DNA of 64,000 nucleotides from Epithemia pelagica. Taxonomy: Eukaryota > Bacillariophyta > Bacillariophyceae > Surirellales > Surirellaceae. The notes below the pieces were generated by a model. That model was not told the origin of the DNA and ran no database searches. It worked only from the letters and a program-made list of their open reading frames with translations. Positions 19,755-30,459 of the stretch are shown here, in pieces (the stretch's first letter is position 1; the number at the start of each line of letters is the position of its first letter). The stretch spans positions 2,356,001 through 2,420,000 of the forward strand of contig OX337236.1 of assembly GCA_946965045.2 (NCBI GenBank). Reading direction: 5' to 3'. The position numbers were made by a program, and so were the translations under genes.

Positions 19755-22075
19755 ATGGTTCTTGATTATTTGAAGCAAAAAGGAATGCACAATGCTGTGG
19801 CCGAACTCATGGATAATATAGCGGCGCAATCCAAAGACTCATCTCAGAAGGTAGATGAGAAGGAATCGCATAGTCCGGGCAAAAAGAATGCCCGAGAGCG
19901 ATTTCTCGAAGAAGCTGAGAAGGCTCGAGTTCAACGAACCTTGCTTACAAAAACCACGGAAGGGGGGTTTGGATACGATCATGATTCTGCATGGCCTGTC
20001 GTCGAATGGGGTATACCGGATACTGAGAAACTGCACCGACGTTTCCACTCGCTTCCACCACCTACGGAACTGCAGCAATGGATTGGTCGATCTTCTGCCG
20101 AACGAGTCGTCCGCCAAGTTGTTTTGCAAAATTTCGAACAAAGATCATCGACAAATCATGCCGATTTCACATTCCTTGTCGCCTCGGGGCATGTCCGGAG
20201 TGGTAAGACTCGCACCGGAATTGAAACACCCCGAATAGTCCAGAATTTTTGCGAGGAGCTCACCAGCAAGAACATTGCTTAGCCAGTCTACCTCCGAATT
20301 GATTTCCTCAATGGTGCCCGATTTAACAGGCAGTTTGACTGCCCTTCTCGGTCAATCAGCGAGGCACTCGGGGCTCGTCTCATTTGTGCCTTTTATGAAG
20401 AGATCGCGTTGCAGGACGGTGTGGCTCATGATTTTGCGCTCAAGCACATTGTGACGCACATCAGAAGTGATTACCTAGATCGTAATTTGATTGTCCCGAT
20501 TGTGATCCACTTTGACGAGTATGGGGCTTTTATTGACGACATGAACAATGTTTGCTCGGATCGCGGTCAACCTGGAAAGGGCTATTTTCGTGGAATGCTC
20601 CAGTTGATAGGATCTGCAGCAACTTCAAATGAAGGATATCTCTCTGCCTAGCACAAAATGGGTGCCTATTTTCTTGTTCCGATTACGACAGGAACCTCTC
20701 TTTCGGCTGCAAATTTTGATAGAGTGAGCCGCTACAAGATTATGCCAGTCCCCCTACCCCTACCTGTATTGACATTCGACGAATCCCTGTTGTTGGCAAG
20801 ATCTTGTTTGGAAGTGAAGGGCCTGGAGCCTGAAGAGATTCGTACCACGTTGAACGACGCCATTTTCCGAATCGCGTTGGGTGACAAGGGTGGGCTTCCG
20901 GGTCTCGTTTTCTTCCTATCGACTGGGAAGCCACCACACCTATCGTACGTGGAGCACCTACACAATCAAACCAATACTTACATTGCCGGAAATTGGAATC
21001 ATCGGTGGAAAGCTATAACGTCAGTCTGCTTTGCACGACCGCACGTGACAAATTCAACTGTCCTCATGACAGAACACAAGCACCCAACTTCAACAAGCGC
21101 CTTCTACGGCACGAGAGATGATTTTCTAGCAATACATCCAAGTTTAAATCCTGACATGGCTGCTATTGCCTACACTGTTCGAGACGCTTTGGATGGAGGG
21201 ACAGACAATGGCGGAGAAGGAATGTTCAACCCAATCCCCTCACTCGAGAAGTATCGTTGGCACAAGAATGGACATGGCAGTATTTTGAGTTGGCCCATTT
21301 GCTCCACCTTGCCGCTATCATGGCCGCTCTTGTGAAGGAAAGGAGACGTTTCGGCAACATCGCACTTCGAACGCTTCTTCGAAGTTCGAGTCCCCGTGCC
21401 TCCCGTATCCTCTCCGAAGCATTGCAGCCACCAGCAAGATTTGATGGCGGCAATCTCACAAGCGACACAACGCAATGCATCCCAAGAAGGTATGCAAAGA
21501 AAGGAAGCCAAATGGAAGTTTCTCTCGACGATTGCAAAACTGTACATCGGGCCATGTATGGGACGCCAATTGTCGACGGCTACCTTAATTTACGTTTTCG
21601 GTCAGCGTTATCATCGGACATTGCCATCAAGACATTGTTTATTCAATACAAGCACAGCGGACTTATGAGTCAATCATCTGCCGTACATATTTCACATATG
21701 AATCAGGAAGTCAACAAGCTGGCTGCCGTCTCAATAAACATGGATGGCCGCAGAGCCGAGGGTGGATCTTTCTGTGGATCACAAACCGGGATGTTGTATG
21801 AGACTCTGTTCCAGATCAACGTCTTCTTTGGTTGGACAAGACCTCGCTCTCTGAACATGCCCCTTTGCTCGGAACTAGAGGCTTGGTTCCCTTGGAAAAG
21901 CTACGGGAGGTGGATGACAACGAATGAAATCAATCGCTTGGAGGTTAAATCGATCTGGTTTTGGTTTGTCCCGCAATGGAAACAGATACAATCGACATTG
22001 ATAGCTTGTCCAAGACGTTTGCGTATGCTTGGAGCGCCATGGAAATATGGCTATAGAATCAAAATGCAGAGATAA
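19755..22075 (+). pseudogene. Decayed Crinkler/RHSP-like P-loop NTPase
   Basis: The reading frame from 19755 contains a Walker A motif (SGHVRSGKTRTGIETPRI) and is cut by an in-frame TAG at 20280-20282. The same frame continues through a Walker B-like stretch (IVIHFDEYGAFIDD) to another TAG at 20649-20651. It resumes with MGAYFLVPITTGTSLS and goes on to about 21255, where a frameshift moves it to the frame ending at 22075. The order matches the NTPase of Crinkler (CRN) effectors and related retrotransposon-hot-spot-type proteins, which diatoms and oomycetes carry in many copies. Further shifts near 21400-21670 are likely. At least two nonsense codons and a frameshift make this a pseudogene. 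It is only distantly similar to the intact CRN-like gene at 35004. Confidence 0.7.
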
Positions 22076-22299
22076 TCACAGAGCAATTCCAATTTGTCTG
22101 GGCTTTGATATTACAGGTGCTTTAGAACGATTCGTTCTCCTGGACAGCTTGTCTAAGCTACCATTCCGTATTGGAGACAAAGTATGGATGTAGGACGTAG
22201 CTTGTTTGACTTGTGTTACACCCAAGCGAGATATGGACGACAAAGGCTCTTCCCTTCAAAATTCCTATGCGAGACACCCGCCAAGGCTCGACAGACATT

Positions 22300-22512
22300 T
22301 TTGCAAATTGTGGATACACGTCCTAGCGGGGGTGGCTAAGAGGGTTTAATAATTATTAAACCCTCAAAACCACCTCCGCTAGGGGGTGAATGTGAATGGT
22401 GCCACTCTGTGACAACCCCCAGCGGGGGTGGTTTCGAGGATGTAGTATCTGTGGCTCAGAGAAATTGCACCCTAAAAGCCACCACCGATGGGGGTTAACT
22501 CTGCGAGTAGAT
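22300..22512. repeat. Hairpin-rich cassette absent from the duplicate copy
   Basis: Comparing this upstream region with its copy at 17600-17680 shows about 200 bp present only here. It contains several inverted copies of a GCGGGGGTGG / CCACC motif (around 22327, 22370, 22424 and 22478), some capable of long hairpins. Presence/absence between two copies suggests an insertion of a small foldback-type element in the methyltransferase promoter, though loss from the other copy is equally allowed. Confidence 0.5.
22323..22382. repeat. 60-nt hairpin with a perfect 24-bp palindrome
   Basis: The core at 22341-22364 (AGGGTTTAATAA followed by its exact complement) is a perfect palindrome. It is extended outwards by CTAGCGGGGGTGG-type arms against CCACCTCCGCTAG. 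This would form a stable cruciform or RNA stem. Confidence 0.85.
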
Positions 22513-22748
22513 TTTAGATACCACAAAAAAGAAGACGAAAGAAAAAGAACTGCGCAAGAAAGACACAAACCAAAACAACAAACGAAGAACCTCATTGAGC
22601 AGCATTTCTCAAAGACAGATAAAGGTAGAAGCAGAGAGATTTATAGATAGAGAACAGAGAGCAATTGAACGACTGAACTTTCAGTATCCACCAAAAATCT
22701 CGCTCGGACCTAGAAATTGATCGATCCGTCGAACCCGAACCCACCGGA

Positions 22749-24420
22749 ATGCTAATGTCGACGCTAGAAATCACGCATTCTTGCCTGTGGCTGCTGGTGT
22801 TACTGGATCCGCAACTTGTGGTCGGCTTCACAGCCCCTGCCGCTCGATTATGGTCGTCCACTGAGTGCATGGCTCTGCACGGACGATCCTCCGGTAGCAG
22901 GTCGTCACACATGAGATGGGCAACTCGACTGTCGTCGTCGTCGTCCGAACCCGAACCGAACCTGACGAGTGACAAGACAAAACACAAGTTGATATATCAA
23001 CGATCGTTTTATCGGTTGCCCCTGAGTACGGCCGACTACGATCAAGCTGGTGATGACGAGGATGATTTGGCCTATCTGGAAATTCCTCAACCCATGGTGA
23101 TTGAAGAACGTGTGCGTTATCAGATCGTCGCTGACGACGACAAGGACGAATCTGATACAGATGACGATGATGGAGGAAAGACGGCGGTACCAATTGGTCC
23201 TCGTACGTTGATTTTGCGCGAAGGACAGGAAGAAGCGGGCAAAATTGGCAACGCCTTTTGTGCCATTCACCTCTATGAAAAGAATAACGAGCAATCCTCG
23301 CATATGCGACCAACTTCCACCGCCTCTTGGCGAGCCACCATGGCCCTGGCGCTCTATTTAAGTGCCAATCCTTCGAAACTCGTGAACGATCAAGTACTAC
23401 AGGTGGAATGTGGACTCGATTGGGGTCTTCCCACCCTCTTGGGGTGTCTTGGAGCCGCACAGGCTTTGAAGCAGCAACAACAAGTTGGGAGTGCCACTAG
23501 TGCACCCAAGGAGGAACAGGAGAATGCCGCTTGGTTGGGAGAATCATCGTTCAGTAGTGGTGACACCGTATTGTTTCCAGAGTCCGTGCGACAAATAACC
23601 TTGACGGACAGCAACGTGGAACAAGTCGAAGAAACCTTGAAGATGCTCAAATCCGCCGGTCTATTACCCTCCTCTACATTTTCTTCTTCCGGTAGTAGTG
23701 TTGTGGTAGAAGAAATGCAGTGGAATACCAGACGACAAACTCTTTCTTCCGCCAATAGCATGAGGATGAAGAAGGAATACAATACTATTATTGCTTCTGA
23801 CGGTCTGTATTCCACATACCCCGAAGCTAAGGAATTGGCTCGCACGGTGGCGCATTCACTCAAGGCCTCTCAACCGTTTTTTGTCAATGGTGCGTCTTGT
23901 TGTTGTTTGTTGGATGTGAATTCTGCACCAGTTGCATGACTCGCGTTTCTCATTTCTTGCCTTTTTCACATCAGTTGATTTGCAACGACAACCGATTCCT
24001 CGTTTTGTTCATTTGTCGAGCTATGATGATGGAGTTGGATCCTCGTCCTCGGCATGGTATTTGCAAAAAGTGTTGCAAGATGGATTCTTGATGAACACGG
24101 ACACAAGTATTTTGTCCATGGATCACATTCAATTTGACATCCAAACGGTCGACGACGACGCTAATCCAACAACTCCTGGTGCATCTGGTGGGGAGGAGTC
24201 CATAGCGACGGATGACGCGACAACGAATGTCGTACAACAACATTCCTCAACGGTGGTGGATGCCCACGAAGAGGCTCAACTAGATCCCTTGGTGCTAGAA
24301 GTACAAGATTGGAACACGTTGGAGTATCGAATCTTGACGGCACAACATCATCCCGATTACTTGGGTGGAGGGACGGGGGAATATTTTTTCCCACTTGAAA
24401 CGGGAGCCTGGGAACAATAG
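22749..24420 (+). CDS. METTL-type protein methyltransferase, plastid-type presequence, one intron
   Basis: Exon 1 is 22749-23889 and exon 2 is 23975-24420. The 85-nt intron (gtgcgt...catcag) joins AATG to TTGAT in phase, giving 528 residues. The N-terminus is a hydrophobic signal (CLWLLVLLDPQLVVG) followed by FTAPAA, the pattern of diatom plastid presequences with Phe at +1. The Rossmann methyltransferase core shows a SAM-binding motif (VLQVECGLDWGLPTLLG), an acidic strand (ITLTDSNVEQVEETL) and a substrate-side motif (IIASDGLYSTYPEAKELA), as in METTL21/23-type lysine methyltransferases. Motif I departs from the usual glycine pattern. Acidic and Ser-rich inserts lengthen it. The target is unknown. 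A deleted copy lies at 17510-18032. Confidence 0.75.
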
Positions 24421-24617
24421 ACATACGAATCGGTTTTTAATGCTCGGAGATAAGGCCTTGCGACTTGCAAGCTATTGCTACTGACGTAGACAGCATAGCA
24501 AACTTAAACCACACTGAGTCGCGTTTACGAGAGATGAACATACGTGCATCTGCGTGCATGCTTTTTTGGCCCAGATGAGGTCGGAAGTCGGAACATTGAT
24601 GTGTTCCATCTTACATC

Positions 24618-25274
24618 ATGTTTGTTTCGCTATGGTTGAATATCTTTCTCTGGCTTGGTGTTTGTAGCTGGAAGACGTCGGGATTTCAACCCGTGCGGTT
24701 GGTTCCAAAAAAGCGCCATCGAATAGAATTTCTGGGGTCGCTCCGACTGCGGAGCTCAGATGATATTCGCAAGACGACTACGTGGTTACAGTCTTCTCCA
24801 CAAGACGAGGAAAATTTCACTACAAATGACAAACAGGAGCCTGGCGTCACTGATGGCAAGCCTTCTCTCGTTTCAGAATCGAACGACCCAACGCGACGTG
24901 CTTTGGTAGCACAAGGTGCCCTCAATGTTGTGACAAGTTTATGGAGTGCCTTTATCTTTACGTTTGGTGCTATATTTACGAGTGGTATGGTTCTCAATTT
25001 GTTTGGATATGGCTACACGGTTTTCCCTCCTCGGATTGAGCCTTTGGAGGAATTCCGCATGGAACGACAATTAATGGAACCATCCGCAAGCAACTCGATA
25101 TTTGCAACAGCAGGGGGAGGAGACGAAACCTTTGCCAATCAACTTAGGGTATTCTTCCTCCGTAATCCCTTCACTACAACTATTGTATTGCTGGGGATTG
25201 TGTTGGCCTATGAAGCGCTACTGGGCTACATTCAGAAATTCAGTTCTACCAATCAAGATAGAGACAACAAGTAA
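24618..25274 (+). CDS. Small plastid-type membrane protein, 218 aa
   Basis: I recognise no family. The ATG at 24618 starts a short signal-like helix (MFVSLWLNIFLWLGVCSWKT) followed by SGFQPVRL, resembling the bipartite plastid presequence of diatoms with Phe after the cleavage site. A polar linker follows (residues about 30-95). Two hydrophobic segments are seen: about residues 100-127 (NVVTSLWSAFIFTFGAIFTS) and about 185-205 (TTTIVLLGIVLAYEALLGYI). The protein is probably an integral membrane protein of the plastid or its surrounding membranes. It lies 197 bp downstream of the methyltransferase and is transcribed in the same direction. Confidence 0.65.
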   Translation: MFVSLWLNIFLWLGVCSWKTSGFQPVRLVPKKRHRIEFLGSLRLRSSDDIRKTTTWLQSSPQDEENFTTNDKQEPGVTDGKPSLVSESNDPTRRALVAQGALNVVTSLWSAFIFTFGAIFTSGMVLNLFGYGYTVFPPRIEPLEEFRMERQLMEPSASNSIFATAGGGDETFANQLRVFFLRNPFTTTIVLLGIVLAYEALLGYIQKFSSTNQDRDNK

Positions 25275-25953
25275 GGTGGAAGCATTCCGATTCAATGTTA
25301 CTTCAAGAAAAATGTGGACTTGGAAAGCTAGTCTCTACCTCATCATTGAAGATGTGTTTCAAGTTGAGGAGTGTTGTTCGTCCCGAGTTTTGTCATGATT
25401 TTTGTTCTCCGAAAAGGATACAGTTGTCAAAGCAGCTTCTTTTCTCTCTGGGTCACCCAATAGACTCCATCTCTTGCAAGTCGCTACGGATACCCACATC
25501 CGTAAATTCTAGGAGTAGTGTACTTGTTGTGTTGGGTAAAACATCGGAAGAATCAAGACTTGTAATCCCAACTTCTCTTGGGCGACGGTATTTTTTGCGA
25601 GATGCCCCCATGGCCTTTCGTCTATGTATTGGATCATGCGGAGAGTGATAGTCCTCCCAGTCGACGACTGACGTGGCATAGATATGTATCCCAGCGGTCG
25701 TTAGTTATCAGCAATTGTTTATTTCCAGCTTCAACCATTTTTAATGAGGTATTCGCCCTAGGGAGTAGCATCGAATCTTTGAGAAACGCGGCGCATGGCG
25801 GTCCATGTCATCAAGGTACCTCAAACCTCCACAGTCCACGGCCTCATACCTGACCATTTACCATTTTGGAGCTAGCCAGTGAATACCCGCAACTCTTACC
25901 TACCACTCGTAATTCTCTGTCTGTTGAAATCGACTACATCGTGTGATCCAACC
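25275..25953. other. Spacer, possible 5' exon of the CIA30 gene
   Basis: No complete gene is visible. The CIA30 reading frame is open back to 25876, and its first residues would form a signal peptide (YLPLVILCLLKSTTSC) without an ATG. A splice acceptor (gccag at 25875-25879) sits just before it, so a short upstream exon may lie here. I could not identify it. Confidence 0.4.
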
Positions 25954-27561
25954 ATGAGCCAAAACAATTGGAATGACGAAAATGGCATGACCACAGCTTC
26001 TGCTTCACTCATTGTCTTGGAAGATTTTTCCAACCCACATCATACATGGGAACAAATGAATGATCCAGTCATGGGAGGCCAGTCGGTGGGCACATTCACT
26101 ATTGACGAAGACGCTGGTACAGGAAACTTTGAAGGCATTGTTCGAATTGTTCCCTTTTTGAAGGCGCCCGGTTTTATCAAGGCCGAAACCAAGGCACCGT
26201 CCTCCTTCCCCGATGTTTCGTCCTGTCAAGGATTGCAACTGGTCTTTGATGCATCCAGTGAGCAACTCGAGTACTCGGGATATCGAGTGAGTTTTGGGCA
26301 CAATCGTCCACCCGATGCCTTTCCCTTCACCTATGGATACAAGGCGGACTTGAAACTGGATCCTTCTTCTCAAAAGGTAGGGGAAGACATTGTGGCCCAG
26401 TTGCCATTTGACAGTTTTACCTACAAGTGGGATGCGGGTACCGGCGATGCCCGGGTCACTTGTGAAGAGGATATTACGTGTTGCCCAGACGAAGAAACTC
26501 TGGCAAGGAACTTTTATTCAATTGTCATCTGGGGACATGGTGTTGAGGGAGACGTGGAGTTGAAAATCAAGCAAATCTCGGCTTATGATTGCTTTGCTTC
26601 GGACTCGGCTTCGTCCTTTACGACCAAGACTGCAAGTGCTTTGGATGCTGAACAACAGGATACTGTAGTGGAATCAAACAAGGATGGGTTACCAGAAAGT
26701 GGTGGCGACGAAATTGTACTGGAAGACTTTGGTCGACCTATGAATGAATGGGTGACTCTGAATGATCCAGTCATGGGTGGAAAATCAGAAAGTTCTCTGA
26801 CCATTGCCAATGGAGTGGCACACTTTCAAGGCCAATGCAACATTGTTCCTTCGTTGCAGGCACCTGGGTTCATTACGATGAAAACGGGAGGGTACATGCA
26901 ACCCGATGCTATCTTTCCCGACGTTTCGTCGTGTCATGGGCTGAAGTTGGTGTTCCGTAGCACCACTGCAGCCGACTATACGGGTTATTATGTGAGCTTT
27001 GGAACGATTCACTTGCCCGAAGGAGGACATGCCAGTGGATTCAAAATACCCCTGCAGAATGTTCCTACCGGGGGCAGTGATGGCCCTGAAGGTGGCTTTG
27101 GACACGTGATTTTGCCCTTCTCCGACTTTAGTGCAAAATGGGATGAAGCGACTGGACACATTCTAGCGCCCTGTGGCCCAGACGAGAATTCAAAATACTG
27201 TCCTGACGACGAGACCTTGAAAGATATGAAAACCATGTCCATTTGGGGCGAAGGAGTGGAAGGGACGGTGGATTTGGAGATCCAGTCAATTCGTGCAGTC
27301 GGATGTGCGTCGGCAACAACTTCCTCCGTGTCCTATATGCGAGCAAACGATATTGTCCAATCTCCGATCGCTGGTGGTTCTGCAGGACACACTTTGGTGG
27401 GCGTAATCGTCTTGATTGCTGTATTTTCTCTATTTATCGTTTTTAAGAGGTACACGTATACAAGAAGCACCGGAGGAAGCCATTCGTCTGTACACCAGAT
27501 CCAGAAGAATCGATCTGAATACATGGAGGTGAATACACCATCCGCCGACGGACAGTGCTGA
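25954..27561 (+). CDS. Two-domain CIA30 protein with C-terminal transmembrane helix
   Basis: CIA30 was first described in a mitochondrial complex I assembly factor, but the galactose-binding-like fold is widespread. Two tandem copies are present: one begins near VLEDFSNPHHTWEQMNDPVM, the other near VLEDFGRPMNEWVTLNDPVM, each with the diagnostic W...NDPVMGG motif. Both share PDVSSC and CPD(E/D)ETL motifs, showing internal duplication. A C-terminal hydrophobic helix (GVIVLIAVFSLFIVF) and a short basic tail follow. The ATG at 25954 is the first in frame. A signal-peptide-like extension upstream lacks an ATG, so the true start may be spliced, which would make it a type I membrane protein of the secretory pathway. 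Confidence 0.8.
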   Translation: MSQNNWNDENGMTTASASLIVLEDFSNPHHTWEQMNDPVMGGQSVGTFTIDEDAGTGNFEGIVRIVPFLKAPGFIKAETKAPSSFPDVSSCQGLQLVFDASSEQLEYSGYRVSFGHNRPPDAFPFTYGYKADLKLDPSSQKVGEDIVAQLPFDSFTYKWDAGTGDARVTCEEDITCCPDEETLARNFYSIVIWGHGVEGDVELKIKQISAYDCFASDSASSFTTKTASALDAEQQDTVVESNKDGLPESGGDEIVLEDFGRPMNEWVTLNDPVMGGKSESSLTIANGVAHFQGQCNIVPSLQAPGFITMKTGGYMQPDAIFPDVSSCHGLKLVFRSTTAADYTGYYVSFGTIHLPEGGHASGFKIPLQNVPTGGSDGPEGGFGHVILPFSDFSAKWDEATGHILAPCGPDENSKYCPDDETLKDMKTMSIWGEGVEGTVDLEIQSIRAVGCASATTSSVSYMRANDIVQSPIAGGSAGHTLVGVIVLIAVFSLFIVFKRYTYTRSTGGSHSSVHQIQKNRSEYMEVNTPSADGQC

Positions 27562-27734
27562 GTACACGAAGGTCGTCACCCGCTCACACAAACATAAGAT
27601 TGTTATAGACATTCCATGCACGGATTACGTCTTTTAGGACCAGGAGGAGTTCTATAGTAACAGCCATACCACCAACTCGCATCAGACTTTTTCTTTTCGC
27701 TACAGCCTTCACCAATCTGTCATCTGCCGTTGTA

Positions 27735-29412
27735 TCATGAATCTGTAAACATGCTGTTGCGAAATGAAATTCGTCGTCCCTCCGTCTGAATCGCTTCCAG
27801 AAAAGGGAAACGTTCAGCGCGTATTTGCCGCCACGCCAGTTTACTTTTCTTTACCATCTTGCGCGTCTCCAACTCTTTTTCCCGCTCCTGTCGGTTGGGA
27901 TCGATCACGATATCATACACGTCACTGGACGCATCCAAGAAAGAATCCCATACGGATACAAATTCCCTGTCCGCCAGGTCACCGTTTCTAGCGCGGACCT
28001 TTTCATACAGGTCAACGCGTTGTCGAATCTGAGCCGCTTCCTTTCGTTTGTTCTGGGCTTCCAATGCCGTTATCAAGTGACGATTCAAGATAATGGTTTC
28101 TTCGTGTTGTGGACCAATGTCTGGAGATTCTGTTCGCAAGCGAATCAATTGGCGTAGAGTCACCTCTGCCCAAACCCACAACTTGTGCTTGAGAAACAAA
28201 CCCGCTTCCGCAAAATAGTTCACTATGTATTTCTCGTGATACCTGCAAAATACAACAAGAGAGAAGAAGAAAACGAGTTTGGAAATGTGAAATGTCAGTT
28301 CGAAAACCTTCATCTACCTCTCAGCATAACAAACGATGCACGTACCATTCAAGATGTTCCAAGGGCGTTTCCGCCACGGCTTCTTCTGCCACTACAATGA
28401 GTTCTGCCATGGTATTGCGATCAACCCCGTCGAGCGCATCAAACTCATCGGCAAAAGAGTCCGTACTGTATTCCAGGCAATGTCGGTAGTGACGAAATCC
28501 ATCCACTCCACAAATCCTCCACATCGGAAACAAGTGAACCTGTATTTCACATATATGGCTTCGAAGTTCGACATTGATGATGCAATCACGATATCCACCA
28601 GCCTTTGGATGATAGTCCGCCTTCAAAGTAGACATTTTAACACGACGGATCCAGCGACCGAAAGATTCACGAGCTAATTCTAACAGTGCAAGTAGAGCTG
28701 GAATGTCTTGCACAACGATCATGGCTCGGCAAAAGTCTGTGACCTTGAGAATGTCACCATTGTATTTTTGTTCCGCCTTTCGCAAGGCCGCTCTAGCCTC
28801 CTTCACAGGTCCGACACCCACTTCTTTCAACCCCAAGTCACCCGCAAGTGCTTTAACCACCTGAATTAACTTGGGCTTCACAGCCTCAGCAGTGGCAACT
28901 AAATCTTTTATCACCTGGGTACGGGACATGGAAGCATATTCAGGCCGATCAATCTGGGTCAGTTCCTTATCCGGATTGTCATAGTAGTGACCCTTTTCAT
29001 TTTTTGTTGTGACACCCGAATCCTTCAATCCAGTCATGCTGTTCATGTATGGATAGACCGAATCAAGTTGCATTTGTCGAAAGACATGGTCGTACTTCCG
29101 ACGATCTCGCATCACACTGCAGAGCATACGATAAAAATCCCATGAATCTTTCATGACTGCACGGCGTCCCGCAATTGCTTCCAAAGCATCTTCTTCATTC
29201 TTTTCGTCTTCATCGGTACTTTCGGGTTTGCTAATCACGTATCCTTTTTCGTTGTCAGCTTTTTTCATGGCGGAATAGAAAATACGTGCGCCACGTTTTT
29301 CACCCGGTTGGCTTCGGTCATTTTGACTCGTTCCGGATGCAGTGCGAATCAGTTTTGTATCACTGTAGTCAAGGTTGCTTTGAGCGGCTGTCAATTCATG
29401 AAAGGAATTCAT
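27735..29412 (-). CDS. RelA/SpoT-like domain protein, short paralogue, one intron
   Basis: Exon 1 runs 29412-28346 and exon 2 runs 28242-27735. The 103-nt intron (gtacgt...ttgcag) joins GAATG to GTATC in phase, giving 524 residues. The central domain resembles the RelA/SpoT nucleotidyltransferase fold (KVTDFCRAMIVVQDIPALL, then GGYRDCIINVELRSHICEIQ), which in bacteria and plastids makes (p)ppGpp; activity here is inferred only. The C-terminal exon has TPR or kinesin-light-chain-like helices (FLKHKLWVWAEVTLRQLIRL). The ATG at 29412 was used; frames above it start with TTG. It is the downstream tandem copy of the gene at 30460-33269 and lacks that gene's PH-like exon. Confidence 0.65.
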
Positions 29413-30459
29413 CTCAGAAGAACGGCGATCATGGTCGCTGTTGTTCTTCAAGGATGATCTGTCGTTATTTTCTTTATTCGATTTGTTTCTCTACCAGTTT
29501 TTCATTTATTTCCACAATGAATTATGAGAGAAAAGAAAGCATTCCATTAGATGTGTTTCCAAAAGTGCCCTCTCAATCTGTTGACATGGTCTCAGTCGAT
29601 TATGTTGATGTTACCTTGCGGGAAAAAAGGCTCCGAATTGGACCACCACAGGATTTGCTTCGAGGGGCCTCGCCGGTGTATTCATCTTGTTCTCCTTCAT
29701 AGTATGATTTCATTTGTGTGGGGTGTAAGGGTCCTGCAGAAGATGTGTTTTCGCGTGTGCTCGCCATTGTAGTCCTGGCGAGTTAGGATGGTCTTCCGCT
29801 GAGATTAGAGTCAATTCACAAATGCGTTATCACTGCTGTTGATTGCTTCTGAGATATCTGGTATAATCGAAAGGTTGCCAATGGATCTGTAACTATTATT
29901 GGCAATGTTCTGGTCGGAGCGGAAGGAAAAGACCTCCTGCAGGATGGAGATGCTACACCGTACACCGTCACACACCTGGAACTACCCTCTCCCATGGGGA
30001 GGCAACTTTGATTTTCATGTGAGGCGCGAAAATTTTGTACCTCGGTCGGCGTGATATCGTCACGTAAAATAATTAACACGATCTGATACATCAACAGGCA
30101 TTCTTGGGGTTTATTATCATGCGCGGCAGCCTACCAACGCGTACCCTTCCAGACTCAGTCCCATGAAGCGCCCTGTGACTGGACAGCAAATAATTACAAA
30201 TGGAAGAAGCACAACTCCCACCACTATTTTTGAAGACCACCACCTATTTTTGAAAAGCAACAATGGCGAACTCCATGGGAAGGTTCCAGCATGACAGTCT
30301 CATTCCACACACTGGTTTCATTCTGCATAGTTTCTCTTTCCCACGCAGGGATTTTATTAGAGAGTCATGTTTCTTGTTGACCATGGAAACGCTAGGAATA
30401 CAGACTACACGACAATCAAATTAACGACGTAAAGGGATCTGTGTGATGGGACGTGGGCC
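29413..30459. other. Spacer between tandem RelA/SpoT-like genes
   Basis: About 1 kb with no convincing gene. A 61-codon plus-strand frame starting near 29517 is too short and unsupported. No PH-like exon equivalent to that of the neighbouring paralogue is present on the minus strand. Confidence 0.5.

Noticed and set aside
21380-21400. tRNA B-box-like string GTTCGAGTCCC
   Set aside because: No matching A box or cloverleaf arms around it, and it lies inside the NTPase pseudogene.
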